NCBI GenBank assembly: GCA_034440635.1 | Contig: JAOTON010002102.1 | Span: forward strand, 186,001 to 250,000 | Length of the DNA: 64,000 bases | Source of the DNA: Lepas anatifera | Taxonomy: Eukaryota > Arthropoda > Thecostraca > Lepadidae | Direction of reading: 5' to 3' | Part shown: piece by piece, positions 36,661 through 49,999 of the stretch | Numbering within the stretch: the first letter of the stretch is position 1 | Layout: the number at the start of each line of letters is the position of its first letter | Translations under genes and position numbers: made by a program | Notes under the pieces: generated by a model | Databases searched by the model: none | What the model saw: only the letters and a program-made list of their open reading frames with translations | What the model was told of the DNA's origin: nothing

Positions 36661-39006
36661 ACTATGGGTGTTGCTTTTCCATTTATGAGTATTGGCATGG
36701 ACAGGGTACGTACTCGACTGCGAGTCACGCACACTTTTAAGCCGGATAACAGTGTATTTATCCATCCTCACAGATCTCTAGATGAGCTATTGATACGGGG
36801 CTTTATGAGAGTGAATTACAGCCTTGGGCATAAATGCCTTCAGGTTGCAAAAATTTGGGGTTCCCTTAAAAAAACACGGTCCTGAGATAACCAGAGGATA
36901 TTAGACAACCAGAGACAACCAGACAACCGCCGTCCATAGACAACCGGAGGGCGGCTTATCCTAACAGTTGATACGCCCCATCTCACATGAACCAACTTCA
37001 AAACAATCATCCCTGGTTATTTGAAATGGTCTAACCTGACTTCACTGCGGCCCTCATCTCACATAGTCCAACTTAAAACAACAGCTTCTCTTGTTATTTT
37101 CGTACAATGATATATAATTTACTTACAAAAATAATCCATTCGTCCTTTCTCTACAATTACAACTAAATGACAAATTATGAGGGTTGTGAAGCTGGCATCG
37201 TACCGCCGCTTCCCGAGCCCCCGTGCTTCTCCTCTGTGACCCCCGTTCCATACCACCTCTGGGCCCTGGCGACAGCACAGCTGTTTCCGTCCGTTGGAGC
37301 GTCGGCTTTTGGCTTCACTTGTTTGTGCTCGGTGACACTGCCAGTCCTGTGTTTGCTCTCTCACCGGTCTGCATCCTGCTTTAAATCGCAGTCGGAAAAC
37401 CAATGTTGGCTTCAGGTGGAGGGCCAAATAACTAGCCTGACTTCATAAGCCTCAGGAAATCTGCGGGTTGCACGATTTTTATCTCTTAGTTTTACAACCA
37501 TTGACAAATATGACCAGTTGCGACTTCCCACAGTGGGCGGTCCTTCTGTCGTGAACAGTCCGTTAGCCGGCCCCCCATCGCTGGACAGCCGGGATAACCG
37601 GGCGTGGTCTGGCCACGGTGACGTCACGCGGGCCGCCTGGTCTCAGCGTTTATGACGTCACGCCGGCGTTGTCGACGACACAGTAAACAGCGGCTGGCAG
37701 CCGCGATAACAATGGGTTAGCCACCCGGTATTGACGGCCGGCGCAGCCTGATTTCAGAGTGTGCTAATGTAGGGCGGCGTTAGTGGTGGCTGCGGGCGCC
37801 GTGATGACCCCGCGGCGACCGGTGTTACGGCCAGACCGACCCCCGCGCTGCCGCCAAATGATATGTTTTCGTTGCGGAGGCGTGCCGAGCCTTCATGCTG
37901 CAGTGCACAGTTGCAGGGGTTGCAGCGATGTGGCATATTCAGGTCGTCGCGGCGTCTTCTCGGAAGGATTATGCTCGGAGATAAACGGTGGTCGCAGCCA
38001 TTTTTTGTCCACTGCCAGGACACCTTATAATACTGTGAACTGTAAAGTTGTCGCCTTCAAAAGTCGTGGAGGGCTTAAAAAGTATGATCTGCGTTAGGCA
38101 TTTGGAAAATTTCACCAGCTCAGAGCAAGTTTAGGCTTTATTATTATGTATTCACTTATTTCATGTTGTTTTACTGCTCAGCTTTCTCTCTCCAATGAGC
38201 TTGTCTGTCTGAGTGGGGAATTATAGACCTCATTTCATTCGGGTGTCACTAAAACCGATCCAATGTTTTTAGACAGATTCGGTGTTCATAAAAAGATTTC
38301 CTCTAGAAGTTTTGGAATAATATGAACAAAGTTGACTTTCTACAATTATGTAAAATGAAAATATGGCAAAAAACACAAGCAGAGCAAACCCGGAAGGCTT
38401 GGAACTAGACTGGCAATGTCACAGTAGTTCAACCCTCTTCAAAATCTATCTTAGCTGCTGGAAAAATCAGTTTCGCTGGAGCATATTCATCAAGTTTAAA
38501 TTTTAGCGGAGGTTAAAGATGAGCCACTTATTTGCCTCGCATGTCAAACTGTTCCCAAATTGAGGTAGTTCTGGTACAAAATTAAGACAAATGTTGAATC
38601 TGTTCATTCGCGCCTTACAATGCTGGTATTTTTATGGTGGCTGGTCAATACAGGCCCAGCTGTGTAAATGTCGGTTCGGCGTTGGCCTGTCCAGAAAGTC
38701 AAAGAGAAACAGGTGGGCCTTTGAGGCAGGGCAAACATGCCATTAGTCAGCTAGTCCTCACACTGTTCGCGCGGATATTTCCTGTCAAGAGATCAAACAG
38801 AAACCACACGAATATAGCCATCCACAAAAAAGCGAGGATTGAAAACCTAACGGACTGGGTACACCACGAGCATCGCCTGATCTGCCCGATAAACGATGAC
38901 TTATTGAAAGTGCCTATTCATGTCACCCTTTGTGTGACCCTGCGTACATTAACACGGATGCGCGTAGATTAGGACTCCGCTGATTAGGACTCAGCTGGAC
39001 TCAGCT
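36661..39006. other. Intergenic, no recognisable gene
   Basis: 36890-36960 has a short GACAACC repeat. 37620-37900 is GC- and CpG-rich, with CACGTGAC-like and GTGACGTCAC motifs. 38970-39005 has three short GGACTC(A/C)GCT repeats right at the truncated start of the LINE tail, typical of filler at a 5' junction. Frames here show no known domain. Confidence 0.3.
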
Positions 39007-40050
39007 TTGCGGTTTGACGCCGATAATTGGCAGCAGGCTGTTCTCCCTACCAGATACGGCGGACTGGGCCTGCGACGCACAGTAGATCTAGCGCTACCCA
39101 GCTATGTGGAATCTCTCCACCATTGCCTGCAGCTGGTGGCGTCGATGTTGCCCGAAAAGCTGCACCCTCGTCTGTCAGCCGAGCAGGAAATGGCCGTGGC
39201 TGCCTGGCGGGTTGCGGCAGACGGGGAGGAGCCGCCGGCAGATGAAGCTTCCCAAAATCAGCGCGCTTGGGACTCTGTGCTGGCTGAAAAGTCCCGCTCT
39301 TTACTCCTAGCTGCTGCCAACCAGCTGGATCATGCCCGTCTTCTGGCAGCTGGCACTTCGGAAAGTAGCGCTTGGCTCCAAGCCCTACCATCGGCCAATT
39401 TAGGTACGCTTTTAGACCCCGAAACATTGAGAATCGCCGCGGCGCTGCGAGTCGGTGCCCCTGTGTGCGAGCCACACATATGCCGATGTGGAACACAGGC
39501 GGACAGCAGAGGGCATCATGCATTGACCTGTCGTTTCAGCGCGGGCCGCCATCCCCGTCACACCGCACTGAACGATGTTGTCAGGCGGGCTCTACAAGCC
39601 GCCGGCATCCCCTCTATTCTCGAACCCTATGGCGTGGACCGCGGTGATGGCAGGCGACCGGACGGCATGACGGTGTTTCCGTACGCAGAGGGGAAGTCGT
39701 TGGTGTGGGACGCCACCTGCATCAACACATATGCAGCTTCTCACCTGCTGGCCGCCACCAGCGCTGCCGGCGCAGCAGCCAAGGAAGTGGAAGCCGCCAA
39801 AGTGAGGAAATATTCCTCACTTTCGGACCGCCATATAGTTCAGCCTGTTGCCTTCGAAACCAGCGGGGCCTGTGGCCCAGCAACAAAGTCTTTCCTGCGC
39901 CAGCTGGGTGCCAAGTTGCGCACAGCAAGCGGTGACCCGCGGGAGATGGCCTTGCTGTGGCAGCGACTGGCGGCGGCGGTGGTAAGAGGGAACGCAGCTT
40001 GTGTGCGACTCACAAGTAATTTCTCACCCGTCAACTATGTTTCATTCGGG
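39007..40050 (+). mobile_element. 5'-truncated LINE: zinc knuckle and restriction-like endonuclease
   Basis: The translation opens with LPTRYGGLGLR, the conserved block after the RT thumb of this LINE group. A CCHC zinc knuckle follows at residues 159-175 (CRCG, then H and C). The endonuclease core comes next, with RRPDGMTVFP (Asp219) and LVWDATC (Asp235) in the PD-(D/E)XK arrangement. After that come AASHLLAATSAAG and a C-terminal LLWQRLAAAVVRGNAA. This order, knuckle then restriction-like endonuclease, is characteristic of RLE-type LINEs (the R2/R4/NeSL side), and very similar tails are widespread in invertebrate genomes. The RT itself is missing, as expected of 5' truncation. Confidence 0.8.
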
Positions 40051-40446
40051 CTAAAAGAAGGAAAAGAAGAAAGGTCAAAGAAGAGTTCGGAGTGTAAATT
40101 ACAACTGTCACGATTGCCGGCCGGCGTCACTGGCCTAGAGAATCTTGGAAATACTTGCTACATGAACGTTGTATTCCAGGTTTTAGCGCATACTAATGAT
40201 TTTGTCCATCATATCACGAGAGGCCTGTACCGAGAGTACATGAATTCACGGTCCTCAACTCGCGGTGACATTGCTGAGGAAACAGCGCGTCTCCTGGTAA
40301 TTATTTGGTCGCAGAAATATCCGTTTGTGTCGCCACACATGATCCGTGATGTGGTTCGTGCCCATCGAAGTGAATTCGGTGAAGACCGCATGCATGACGC
40401 AAATGAGTTTCTACTGTTCTGCTGGAATGGCTACATGAAGATTTGA
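39007..40446 (+). CDS. Fused ORF: LINE endonuclease tail joined to USP Cys-box domain
   Basis: One uninterrupted frame of 479 codons. Residues ~1-340 are the C-terminal part of a non-LTR retrotransposon polyprotein. Residues ~341-365 are a charged, purine-rich linker (KEGKEERSKKSSE type). Residues ~366-475 are the N-terminal half of a ubiquitin-specific protease. GLENLGNTCYMN carries the catalytic Cys at residue 384 (codon 40156-40158), and DANEF follows near residue 464. The frame then shifts and stops at 40444-40446. The first codon is TTG (39007) and the LINE part is cut off at its 5' side, so this is not a natural start. It is either a chimeric retrocopy or the end of a larger fusion gene. 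Confidence 0.6.
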   Translation: MRFDADNWQQAVLPTRYGGLGLRRTVDLALPSYVESLHHCLQLVASMLPEKLHPRLSAEQEMAVAAWRVAADGEEPPADEASQNQRAWDSVLAEKSRSLLLAAANQLDHARLLAAGTSESSAWLQALPSANLGTLLDPETLRIAAALRVGAPVCEPHICRCGTQADSRGHHALTCRFSAGRHPRHTALNDVVRRALQAAGIPSILEPYGVDRGDGRRPDGMTVFPYAEGKSLVWDATCINTYAASHLLAATSAAGAAAKEVEAAKVRKYSSLSDRHIVQPVAFETSGACGPATKSFLRQLGAKLRTASGDPREMALLWQRLAAAVVRGNAACVRLTSNFSPVNYVSFGLKEGKEERSKKSSECKLQLSRLPAGVTGLENLGNTCYMNVVFQVLAHTNDFVHHITRGLYREYMNSRSSTRGDIAEETARLLVIIWSQKYPFVSPHMIRDVVRAHRSEFGEDRMHDANEFLLFCWNGYMKI

Positions 40447-40978
40447 ATACTGCTGCTCATTCCGAAAAACCTTTACCGGTCCCAAAGAATTGGATGATTA
40501 CAGCGCTGGTGATATTGCCTGGCATCAGTTCTGTCAGGCAAACGATTCCATCATATCCTGGACATGTTCAAATTGTCAGCGGCAACAGGACACCTACAAG
40601 AAGTTCGGCATGGAGCGACTGCCACCTGTGGTGATTATACACCTGAAGCGGTTTTCCTACAGCGAAAACGCCTTACACAAGACAAAGACGCAAGTTTCTT
40701 TCCCTCTTAGTGACCTTGATCCCAGTATAATGGTTAGCAGGCCTTCGCAGTTCTCTGGCAGCTTTGTATATAGTCTGTACGCTGTAGTAGAACACCATGG
40801 CAGCGCCCAGACCGGCCACTACATCGCCTTCTGCTGGAACCAGCCAGCCGCACGTTGGCACCGAATGGACGATGGTTCTGTAATGGAAGTGCCGGCCGCA
40901 AAAGTAAAGACGGCATCAGCCTACCTACTTTGCTATGCCGCCAGAGATGTGCCACAATGCGCAAGGGGTGAAATCTAG
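40084..40978 (+). pseudogene. USP8-like ubiquitin-specific protease domain, intronless, frameshifted
   Basis: Peptidase C19 deubiquitinase. The Cys box GLENLGNTCYMN (40126-40167) and DANEF (40396-40410) are in frame with the LINE tail. A one-base loss at 40419-40421 moves the reading to LEWLHEDLN. A second near 40487 moves it to ELDDYSAGDIAW and the rest up to 40978. KFGMERLPPVVIIHLKRFSY precedes the His box HHGSAQTGHYIAFC (His codon 40817). MDDGSV supplies the last polar residue. The motif style is closest to USP8. Between NDSII (~40555) and WTCSNC (40559) about 60 family residues are missing, including the first CXXC of the zinc finger. There are no introns. It is a retrocopy of a spliced mRNA, or a captured domain. 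Confidence 0.75.
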
Positions 40979-41138
40979 GTGTGTAGCGATTTCAAATAAT
41001 TTTATTGTCTGCAAATAATCAACGGGTGAAATTTTCCCTTTACATCTTAAGTCAGTTGGATGAAATGTACCTATGAATGTAATGTGCCTACCATTGACGA
41101 GTGAATGACTTGTTATTGCTTTTTTATGATGTTTTATG

Positions 41139-41163
41139 AATAAATATAAAGCTGAGAAATAAA
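41139..41163 (+). promoter_or_regulatory. Two AATAAA polyadenylation signals after the USP frame
   Basis: AATAAA occurs at 41139-41144 and 41158-41163, about 160-185 bp after the USP stop codon. An AT-rich stretch that looks like a 3' UTR leads up to them. No poly(A) run follows, which leaves open whether this is a native 3' end or a retrocopied one whose tail has decayed. Confidence 0.5.
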
Positions 41164-41169
41164 ACTCTT

Positions 41170-43127
41170 CATATAGGCAATAAGCTGTTAACTTGAGACG
41201 AGCGGATTAAGCAAACTCCTATGTGCCTGGTACGTTGTTTTTTACTGATGAGTGTTGGCATCCAAAGCCCGACTTTGTGCTATGCCTTTGGTGGTGAATT
41301 TTAGACGTATGGGCGTGGTTGATAGTAAAACGGAATGGATGAGACTTTTTCTCTTTAATTAATTCACGGTGGGCTTTTCCTCATTGACAATAGATAGCTC
41401 TTTATTAGCATTGGATTTTATTATTCCTGGTCGTCTTTATTTATATTATAATTTCATGCACTAAAATAAATCCCATGCCTTTAAAATATTAATAAAACAT
41501 TTTATAACCCCCGCTAACATCCAACATTATTTTCTAAGTAAATTTTGAGTTGTTCCCCCTTTTGCCTAGTATCAAAGTGTTAGTGTTTTTGATAGTGCTT
41601 GAGTTCGTCTTTTTTCTACATGACTTTATTTATTATGCAGAATCAAATAGTTAAAATACACACCCATTTTTAACAATTACTAGATTTACGCTAAAATAAA
41701 ACAATAGAGCCAAAACGTTCTCCAAAACAGCACGGCAAAGAATGAGTCATTTCACTCTGCAGTCTGCACCCAGTAGTGAAGGTTTTGTGGCGGTATGGCC
41801 CTCAGTATTGGAGCAATTGGCGAAAGGCTATGAGTTGGAAGAATTGCCCCTCCTCCGAAGGACTTGTCTCTGCTAATGCTGAATGCGTTCACCCACACGA
41901 TTTGGTTTCCGCCGTATAGCCAACTTTCATGGAGCATTTCAGTGAAAAATCCACTCCACAAAACCTCCGTGGGACATAGTGGCACATTCTTGAATTTTCA
42001 CTCAAATTTCACTTGGACCGTGTCGCTCATGACTAAAGTTGTATTCATATAAAAGGAGAGAACTTGCGGGCGCCACAAGACCGTTCGGCGACAAAGCATG
42101 TCCACAAACCAAGTTCGCCACGCACCTGCCACCGGTTTGCTTACCGATTGCATTACTGAGTACGAACACCGCGTGCAGTTTCATGACGCACTGGCGCACT
42201 TGACTTTGTCTGGCTCCCATACGTGTGAGTCACCTGTGACCGTGTTCTGACTCTGCTGCTGGCGACTCTGTTACCGATGACTCACCTGGAAGTTTGGGCG
42301 GCAGAGTGGCGTCGGTAGGGCACACAGGTGCGGCACCAGCAGCACAGATGGGAGCCTGGGCGCGGCGGAAGGCGGGGCTGCCCAGAGACTAAACAGAGCA
42401 CCCGCAGGTGGACGATAGAGCCAGCGGTGCCAGATCCTGGGCAGTTACTACTCAGTGAGCCGCGGATGCCCTCATACAGGAACGGCTGGACTGCTCACAC
42501 ATCCCTGAATCATTGACGCAGATGTCTACTTCCCGTTCGCTTTCGGGAATTTTAACCGAAAGAGATAGGAAAGGCCCGCTCCAAGGAACAGGGTGCCCAG
42601 TGAGCAGGCTACCACCCGCCGGGTATCGGCTCCGTCGTCGCGTCGCCGTCGACGCCGCCACGTGTCGTTGGCCCGCGCGACGCCGCCACGTGCCGGGCCG
42701 GTCACGCGACGTCGTTCTATGTGTCTTTGTACCACCCCTGCAGTCCTTGTGAAGAGAAACCAATCAATCATCAATCATCAATCAACCAACAAATCCGCAC
42801 AGCGTTAGTTGGCGTTCTGTATCATCGCAAAACTGACCGTTTTTTAGAGTTCTCTGCCCACTGACATTTTTGCGAAAATTTTCAGTACAAAGGCCCACAC
42901 TGTTTGTACATACATGGCAAAAGTAAAAGGCACGGCGGTCCCTTTTCAGAACAGCCGTGTCTGCATAGTCCCTTTAGCATGCACCACCCTGGGTCACGGC
43001 GGGGCAATCCTCGTATACCAGTATGTTCAAATTATCGGTCCTGGCGGAACAGAGAACAGCAGCAGCGCACAAGGCCAGGCCGTGCCCTCGGGGTGCGTCA
43101 TTGAACCGGTGTGGATATGTTGGGGGG
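41170..43127. other. Intergenic: AT-rich, then GC-rich
   Basis: 41170-41760 is strongly AT-rich without genes. 42250-42720 is GC-rich, with CGTCGCCGTCGACGCCGCCACG near 42640. Short ATCAATC repeats follow at 42765-42790. No domain is recognised. Confidence 0.3.
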
Positions 43128-43430
43128 GGGGGCGGATCCACGAAGGCAAAAACCATTTGCTTTTTTCCCTTGTAACGGCACCCTAGCCTGTTTGATATTC
43201 CTACCTGCAAGAGGGGCAGTCGGGGAAAATATTTCCAATGGTCGGCTTTGATCCAGGGATCTGCCAAGGATTGCAGAGACGCCACAATTAAATCCGCGAA
43301 ACTGGCACCTCCAAAGGCAGTTGGGCTTGAACCGAAACGGTCGCTGGACTTCAAGCTACTCTTCACGTCGGAATAATACCAACTTTCTCTGTATCAAAAC
43401 TACTCTACCCAGGCCCCTAAAGCTGAAGAG
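43128..43430 (+). repeat. Dispersed repeat, copy upstream of the second (CT)n
   Basis: It is homologous to 15576-15860 (see there). The left edge, GGGGCGGATCCACGAAGG, resembles the termini of the hAT-like elements. It is followed 150 bp later by the 750-bp (CT)n array, repeating the arrangement at 16100. Confidence 0.6.
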
Positions 43431-43577
43431 CCTTTTAATGGCATGTGTTTCGGAATAAGAAATGAAATAACAAAGTGCCACTTTTCGTTTGAAAGGGCTC
43501 ACTCCCGAAGCAGCTAAGTGTTCTTTTATGGCTGGGAAATAAACTTTCACCATGAAACTATAACCGATATTTCAGTT

Positions 43578-46009
<2,432 letters not shown>

Positions 46010-46205
46010 CAGTTTAATGCTGCAGGTCAGACAGCAGGAGCAGCAGTCCCTGCAGGGGTAAACCCCCCCAGGGCACGGGGGCCTGAAGCCCCTGCAATGT
46101 TCAAGATTTCAACCATTGACCCTTTGGCGTTGACTGGAAATAAACATCTACAAAATACACCTTGCCCCCTGCCCCAATGTTCTGGACGTTCCTACAGCTA
46201 TGCCC
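46010..46205 (+). repeat. Tail copy of the dispersed repeat
   Basis: It shares CCTTTGGCGTTGACTGGAAAT, CCCCTGCCCC and GGACGTTCC with 15895-16010. It ends in GCTATGCCCCTAACGG, again like a decayed inverted terminus. Confidence 0.5.
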
Positions 46206-46700
46206 CTAACGGCCATCTTTAGATGGGAAAGAAGAAAACGTACTCGGAGTCAGATGGGATGAGGTGGGGGATGGGCTTCTTCAGCACCGTGGTGCTCCCC
46301 GGTCAGTAAATGGCGAAACCGGCGAAGCTCTGAACAAATGTTCAAAGGTTCGTGAGCGCGCATGTTATCGATGTAAAGCATTCACAAGTTGTCACCACAA
46401 CTCTCCGCGCTTCTGGTGCGCTGAACAAAGCTCAAGGGACCATCGAAGGGACCTGTTTTGAAGACAGGGACGCCGTAGAGATGCCGTGACGATGGAGCTG
46501 CGGGAGCACCCCGGAAGATGTGACCTCCCATGAACTCGGGAGTGTGTTCATGGAGGCGTGACAGAAACGGCTCGGGACGCGCGCAGACTTGACGTAGATT
46601 GTTTCGATGGGAAAAACTGGCAGCATGGATTGCAAACATGTTTTTATTCTTGAAACGTTATACGAAACTGTGTTGTTCAATGACCTGGTTTCTCTTGCAG

Positions 46701-46740
46701 GCTTTAGTGCTGCTCGACATTCTGTCCAAAGTTAAACCAG
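46701..46740 (+). CDS. Candidate 40-bp exon
   Basis: A textbook acceptor (pyrimidine-rich GGTTTCTCTTGCAG ending at 46700) and a textbook donor (CCAG followed by GTAGGT at 46741) frame 40 bp. One frame reads ALVLLDILSKVKP, an amphipathic helix-like peptide. This may be an internal exon of a host gene whose other exons lie elsewhere. I cannot name the protein, and chance splice-like sites are common, so confidence is low. Confidence 0.25.
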
Positions 46741-46829
46741 GTAGGTTATTTTAAGTGAAGTTAAGTCATGACCCTCCAACTCACAGAACATATTTCAGGA
46801 GCGTTTCCAAGAGTTCGGCCCCCTTGTCA

Positions 46830-47340
46830 CGAATTCGTCAACCACAGTGTCACGACTAGTATCTTATCTAGCCAGCAGCGCCATTCAACAGTCCGGCTCG
46901 ATCGCAGCTAGCGCAGTGCGCGCGGCCGGCCGGCTCGCGTCGCTCGGACGCCCGCTTCCGGCAGGGACCAGCGCCGGGCCGGGCCGGGCCGGGCCCGACC
47001 AGACCGGCTCGGCAGCTGCAGAAACCTGTCTGCCCAGACAGCCGGCGGGCTGGCCGTGGCGTCTGAACGGGCTGCCGGCGTCGCTGGTTAGATGATAACC
47101 CGCCGCCGGGCCGCGGGCGAGGCCGGTCCTGCCGTCGCGACGGCCCGGCCCGGCCCGGCTGACCGGTTCGACTCGCCGGTTCGACTCGCCGCTGTGGCCG
47201 ACAGGCCGGGGATACGCCACTGAACCTGTCAACAGTCAGCCGCCGCTCACTACCCGTGTCTGTGTTGCGGATGCACCGAGACGGACTCGGCACTAGTCCG
47301 GACCAGCGTACCGCTCTGCTTGGGAAAGCACAAGACAACG
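46830..47340. promoter_or_regulatory. CpG-dense GC island
   Basis: It is very GC-rich, with GGCCGGGCC-type runs at 46975-47005 and their inverse GGCCCGGCCCGG at 47140-47160, an inverted repeat that could form a large hairpin. The 14-bp CCGGTTCGACTCG is tandemly repeated at 47162-47190. Open frames on both strands are expected from composition. It could be a CpG-island promoter, but no transcript evidence is visible. Confidence 0.3.
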
Positions 47341-48966
47341 ATTAGTGAAAGGACTTTCCAGTCTTGCCATCGTTTTTGCCGTGCCACTCTCAGTAGATAA
47401 GCTTTCCCAGTGACACGGGGCGTTGCCTGTTCAGGTTCTCAGGGAAGCAAACGGTACGCGGAAGCTGGTCACCAGTCTACCGTTCTCCCGAACTTTACTC
47501 TATATCGTATCTGACACCTATGGGCGTCGAAAGCGGGGAAGAGGAAGGAAGCGTCCTCCGACTCACGAATCAAGGATACTTCCCCCAAAATTATGGGACT
47601 CGACATAAGTCATTTTGAATTGTGTCCCTCTTACCTGCGTTGACCTAAGTAGATGTTCAAAATTACTTTTGTGAATACTGTTGGCAGAGTTTTCAAACAC
47701 AGCCAATATACTCAAACTTTGCCCACAGTCCCCCCTCTCACACCAAGTCATCGTTAATCTCGGGTCCGCCTCCACCCCCCCCAGAAAAAATCCGTCCAGA
47801 CGCCCCTGCTGACATCTAATACGCCCATTACCGTTTCTTATTTTGGGTAAGGGTGGGTGCAAGGCTGGATATTTCTTTCAGATATCGATCTAGTGACGTC
47901 GAGGACGGGTTAACAAATTCACGGCAATTCAAAGCCTAACCCAAAATCTGGGAGTATTGACCCCTCCCCCTCCAATCTCCACTCGTGGGCGGGGGTGTAT
48001 CAAATCCGGATACATACCTGGGAAATCATCCCGTTCAGTGTGCTGAACGAGTCAGAACCCATCTGACTTTAATAATCTATCACTTCACACAATCCATCCA
48101 TGATATTATTACGGGCACGTGTTGTTCCATGCTGCAGAGAATATAGCATAGACTCGGTCTGAAGGGATAAGGATGGAAAGATCGCCTCGAGGACGATTAT
48201 CCAAAGTGAAGAAAATATCTTCGGAATATACCAATCTCCCCAGCTACCATTGTCGTACTGCAAGTGCAGGTTGAACGACACAAAGCTATTGAGGAGGGTC
48301 TAGCAGCCGATGTAACGACGCTTTGTAACGCCTGTTCAACGGCCAAAATGAAACAATGGCCAGTCCTGCTGAAACTCCGCGGCATTCACTGTGGACGCAA
48401 AGGCGAACTGCAGCCCTGGAGCCCACCGCCTGGATCAGCGGGACGTGTCAGGGATTGCATCACAGAACTGGAACCGAATTGGATTAGCTACAGAACTTGG
48501 ATAGTTTGGGATTCGTAAATGGGTCTAGATTCACATTTGTGTTGATTTGGTCGCTTTTTTGGAGATACTGGTTCCATTTAGATTGATAATATCGATACGT
48601 AAACATATTGGACGGGATTTATCAGGATAGCTTTTGATATGGATTGGATTGGATCTTGATTTTGCTGACCATCTCACACTAGTTCTGCGTCCCTTGTCTG
48701 GAGACCACCTTGCAAAGACAATTTGGTCGGCAGGGGAGTATCCAACCGGCAGAACAGTGGCAAAGGAGATAGTGATCACTGCTCCGTGCGTCATACTTTG
48801 TTTTGCTCCATTTCGATTTAAGCCCGCGAGGTGCGTCACCGTCGACGTTCTTAGAACTATATGGGAGTGGTCGCGCACGAGCGTTAAGAAAGCTGGTAAT
48901 CGTACACCCAATCCCGAGACTGTTCATCTTGCACTGCACGTTACTGTATGATGCAAGCTTTCTTGT
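47341..48966. other. Intergenic, no recognisable gene
   Basis: The frames 48264-48518 and 48634-48951 (+) are moderately long but carry no known motif. Nothing else stands out. Confidence 0.3.
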
Positions 48967-49999
48967 TTAACACGCGCCCCGCTGGAAGGGGGGCGCAAAA
49001 TTCGCCCCCTCCTGGTTTTCCCCAGATAGCTCAAAAACGAAGAAACGCAGAACAACGAAACTTACCGTACCTTATCCTTAATCGATTTTCCACGTCTGAC
49101 CAAATTTTTTAGTTAAGGTCATGTCAGATCAAGGAGCTATTCAAGGTCAAGTGAACCGGCCTCAAAACCTAAAATCACGAGTTTGAAGCGGTGCCCAGGG
49201 AACATCAGCAAACCGATCAGTTTGAAAATTCCACAATATAATAAGGTCGTTAGGGTCTAAAAATCAGCTATCTCAGAATTTTGATATTCTTGACCTAAGG
49301 TGGGGTCAATTTTTTGGTCACCCCAGTATAAGTCTAAGGTGAAAAATAGAATGGGCTCGTTTTCAGTAAATACTGGGTAAAAAAAGCTGAAAATCATCAA
49401 ACCGTCTATTCTTACTACGATCTTGACCATTAAGTTGAGTTTTTGAGTATCTGACCTCTCAAAGGTCATGTGAGGCCACAGGAGCATAGAGTAATTGTTT
49501 TGCCAATAACTTCTCACTGAATTGAGATAAAGCTCCCATTTTCCTTGCATTGTGCTTATATTGTCACGGGGTGTCGATTGATATGCAACATAACCATACC
49601 AGGTCACTCTGTGACCCTGACCTAGCTTGAGGTCAGGTCATTTTCACTATTTACCCTAGCAAGGTCATATTATACATCATTCGATTCGCCGCGATGAGAG
49701 GAACCCAATGATGCATAAAAATATTTTCTCTGGCTCCCCTGAGGGCAGAGCTAGAGAGAAACGTACACTGCTCTGTTATAAGCCTTTTGGAACCTTCTTT
49801 GAACTATGCTGACCTCAATATTGACCTGACATAAAAATTATTTGTATAAAATCTCTGCATCTTGTCAAGAGCTTTCGAACGCCGCCCGTAATTTTCCTTT
49901 AGCTTTCGTGGGGAATGAGATACGGAGGGAGGAGGGGGCGAAAAACGCCCCCCCCAGCGTGGCGCGCCATGCCAGGGACCCCAGCGGGGCGCGTGTTAA
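48967..49999 (+). mobile_element. TTAA-bounded MITE, 1.03 kb, copy 2 (intact ends)
   Basis: It starts TTAACACGCGCCCCGCTGG (48967-48985) and ends with the exact reverse complement (49981-49999). The termini are therefore perfect 19-bp inverted repeats including TTAA. TTAA duplication is the signature of piggyBac-type insertion. The interior has no transposase, is rich in AGGTCA and TGACCT, and includes the inverted pair AGGTCA-CTCTG-TGACCC at 49601-49617. A second copy of the inner terminal motif precedes the right end (49955-49975). Confidence 0.85.

Noticed and set aside
37783..38097. Frame with several Cys and His residues resembling a zinc finger
   Set aside because: The spacing does not fit any finger class that I know, and the region is GC-rich.
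39047..39523. 158-codon minus-strand frame
   Set aside because: Shadow of the well-supported + strand LINE frame.
46868..47338. 156-codon minus-strand frame rich in Arg, Pro and Gly
   Set aside because: It lies in a GC-rich island where stop codons are rare by composition. Competing frames exist on both strands and there is no known domain.
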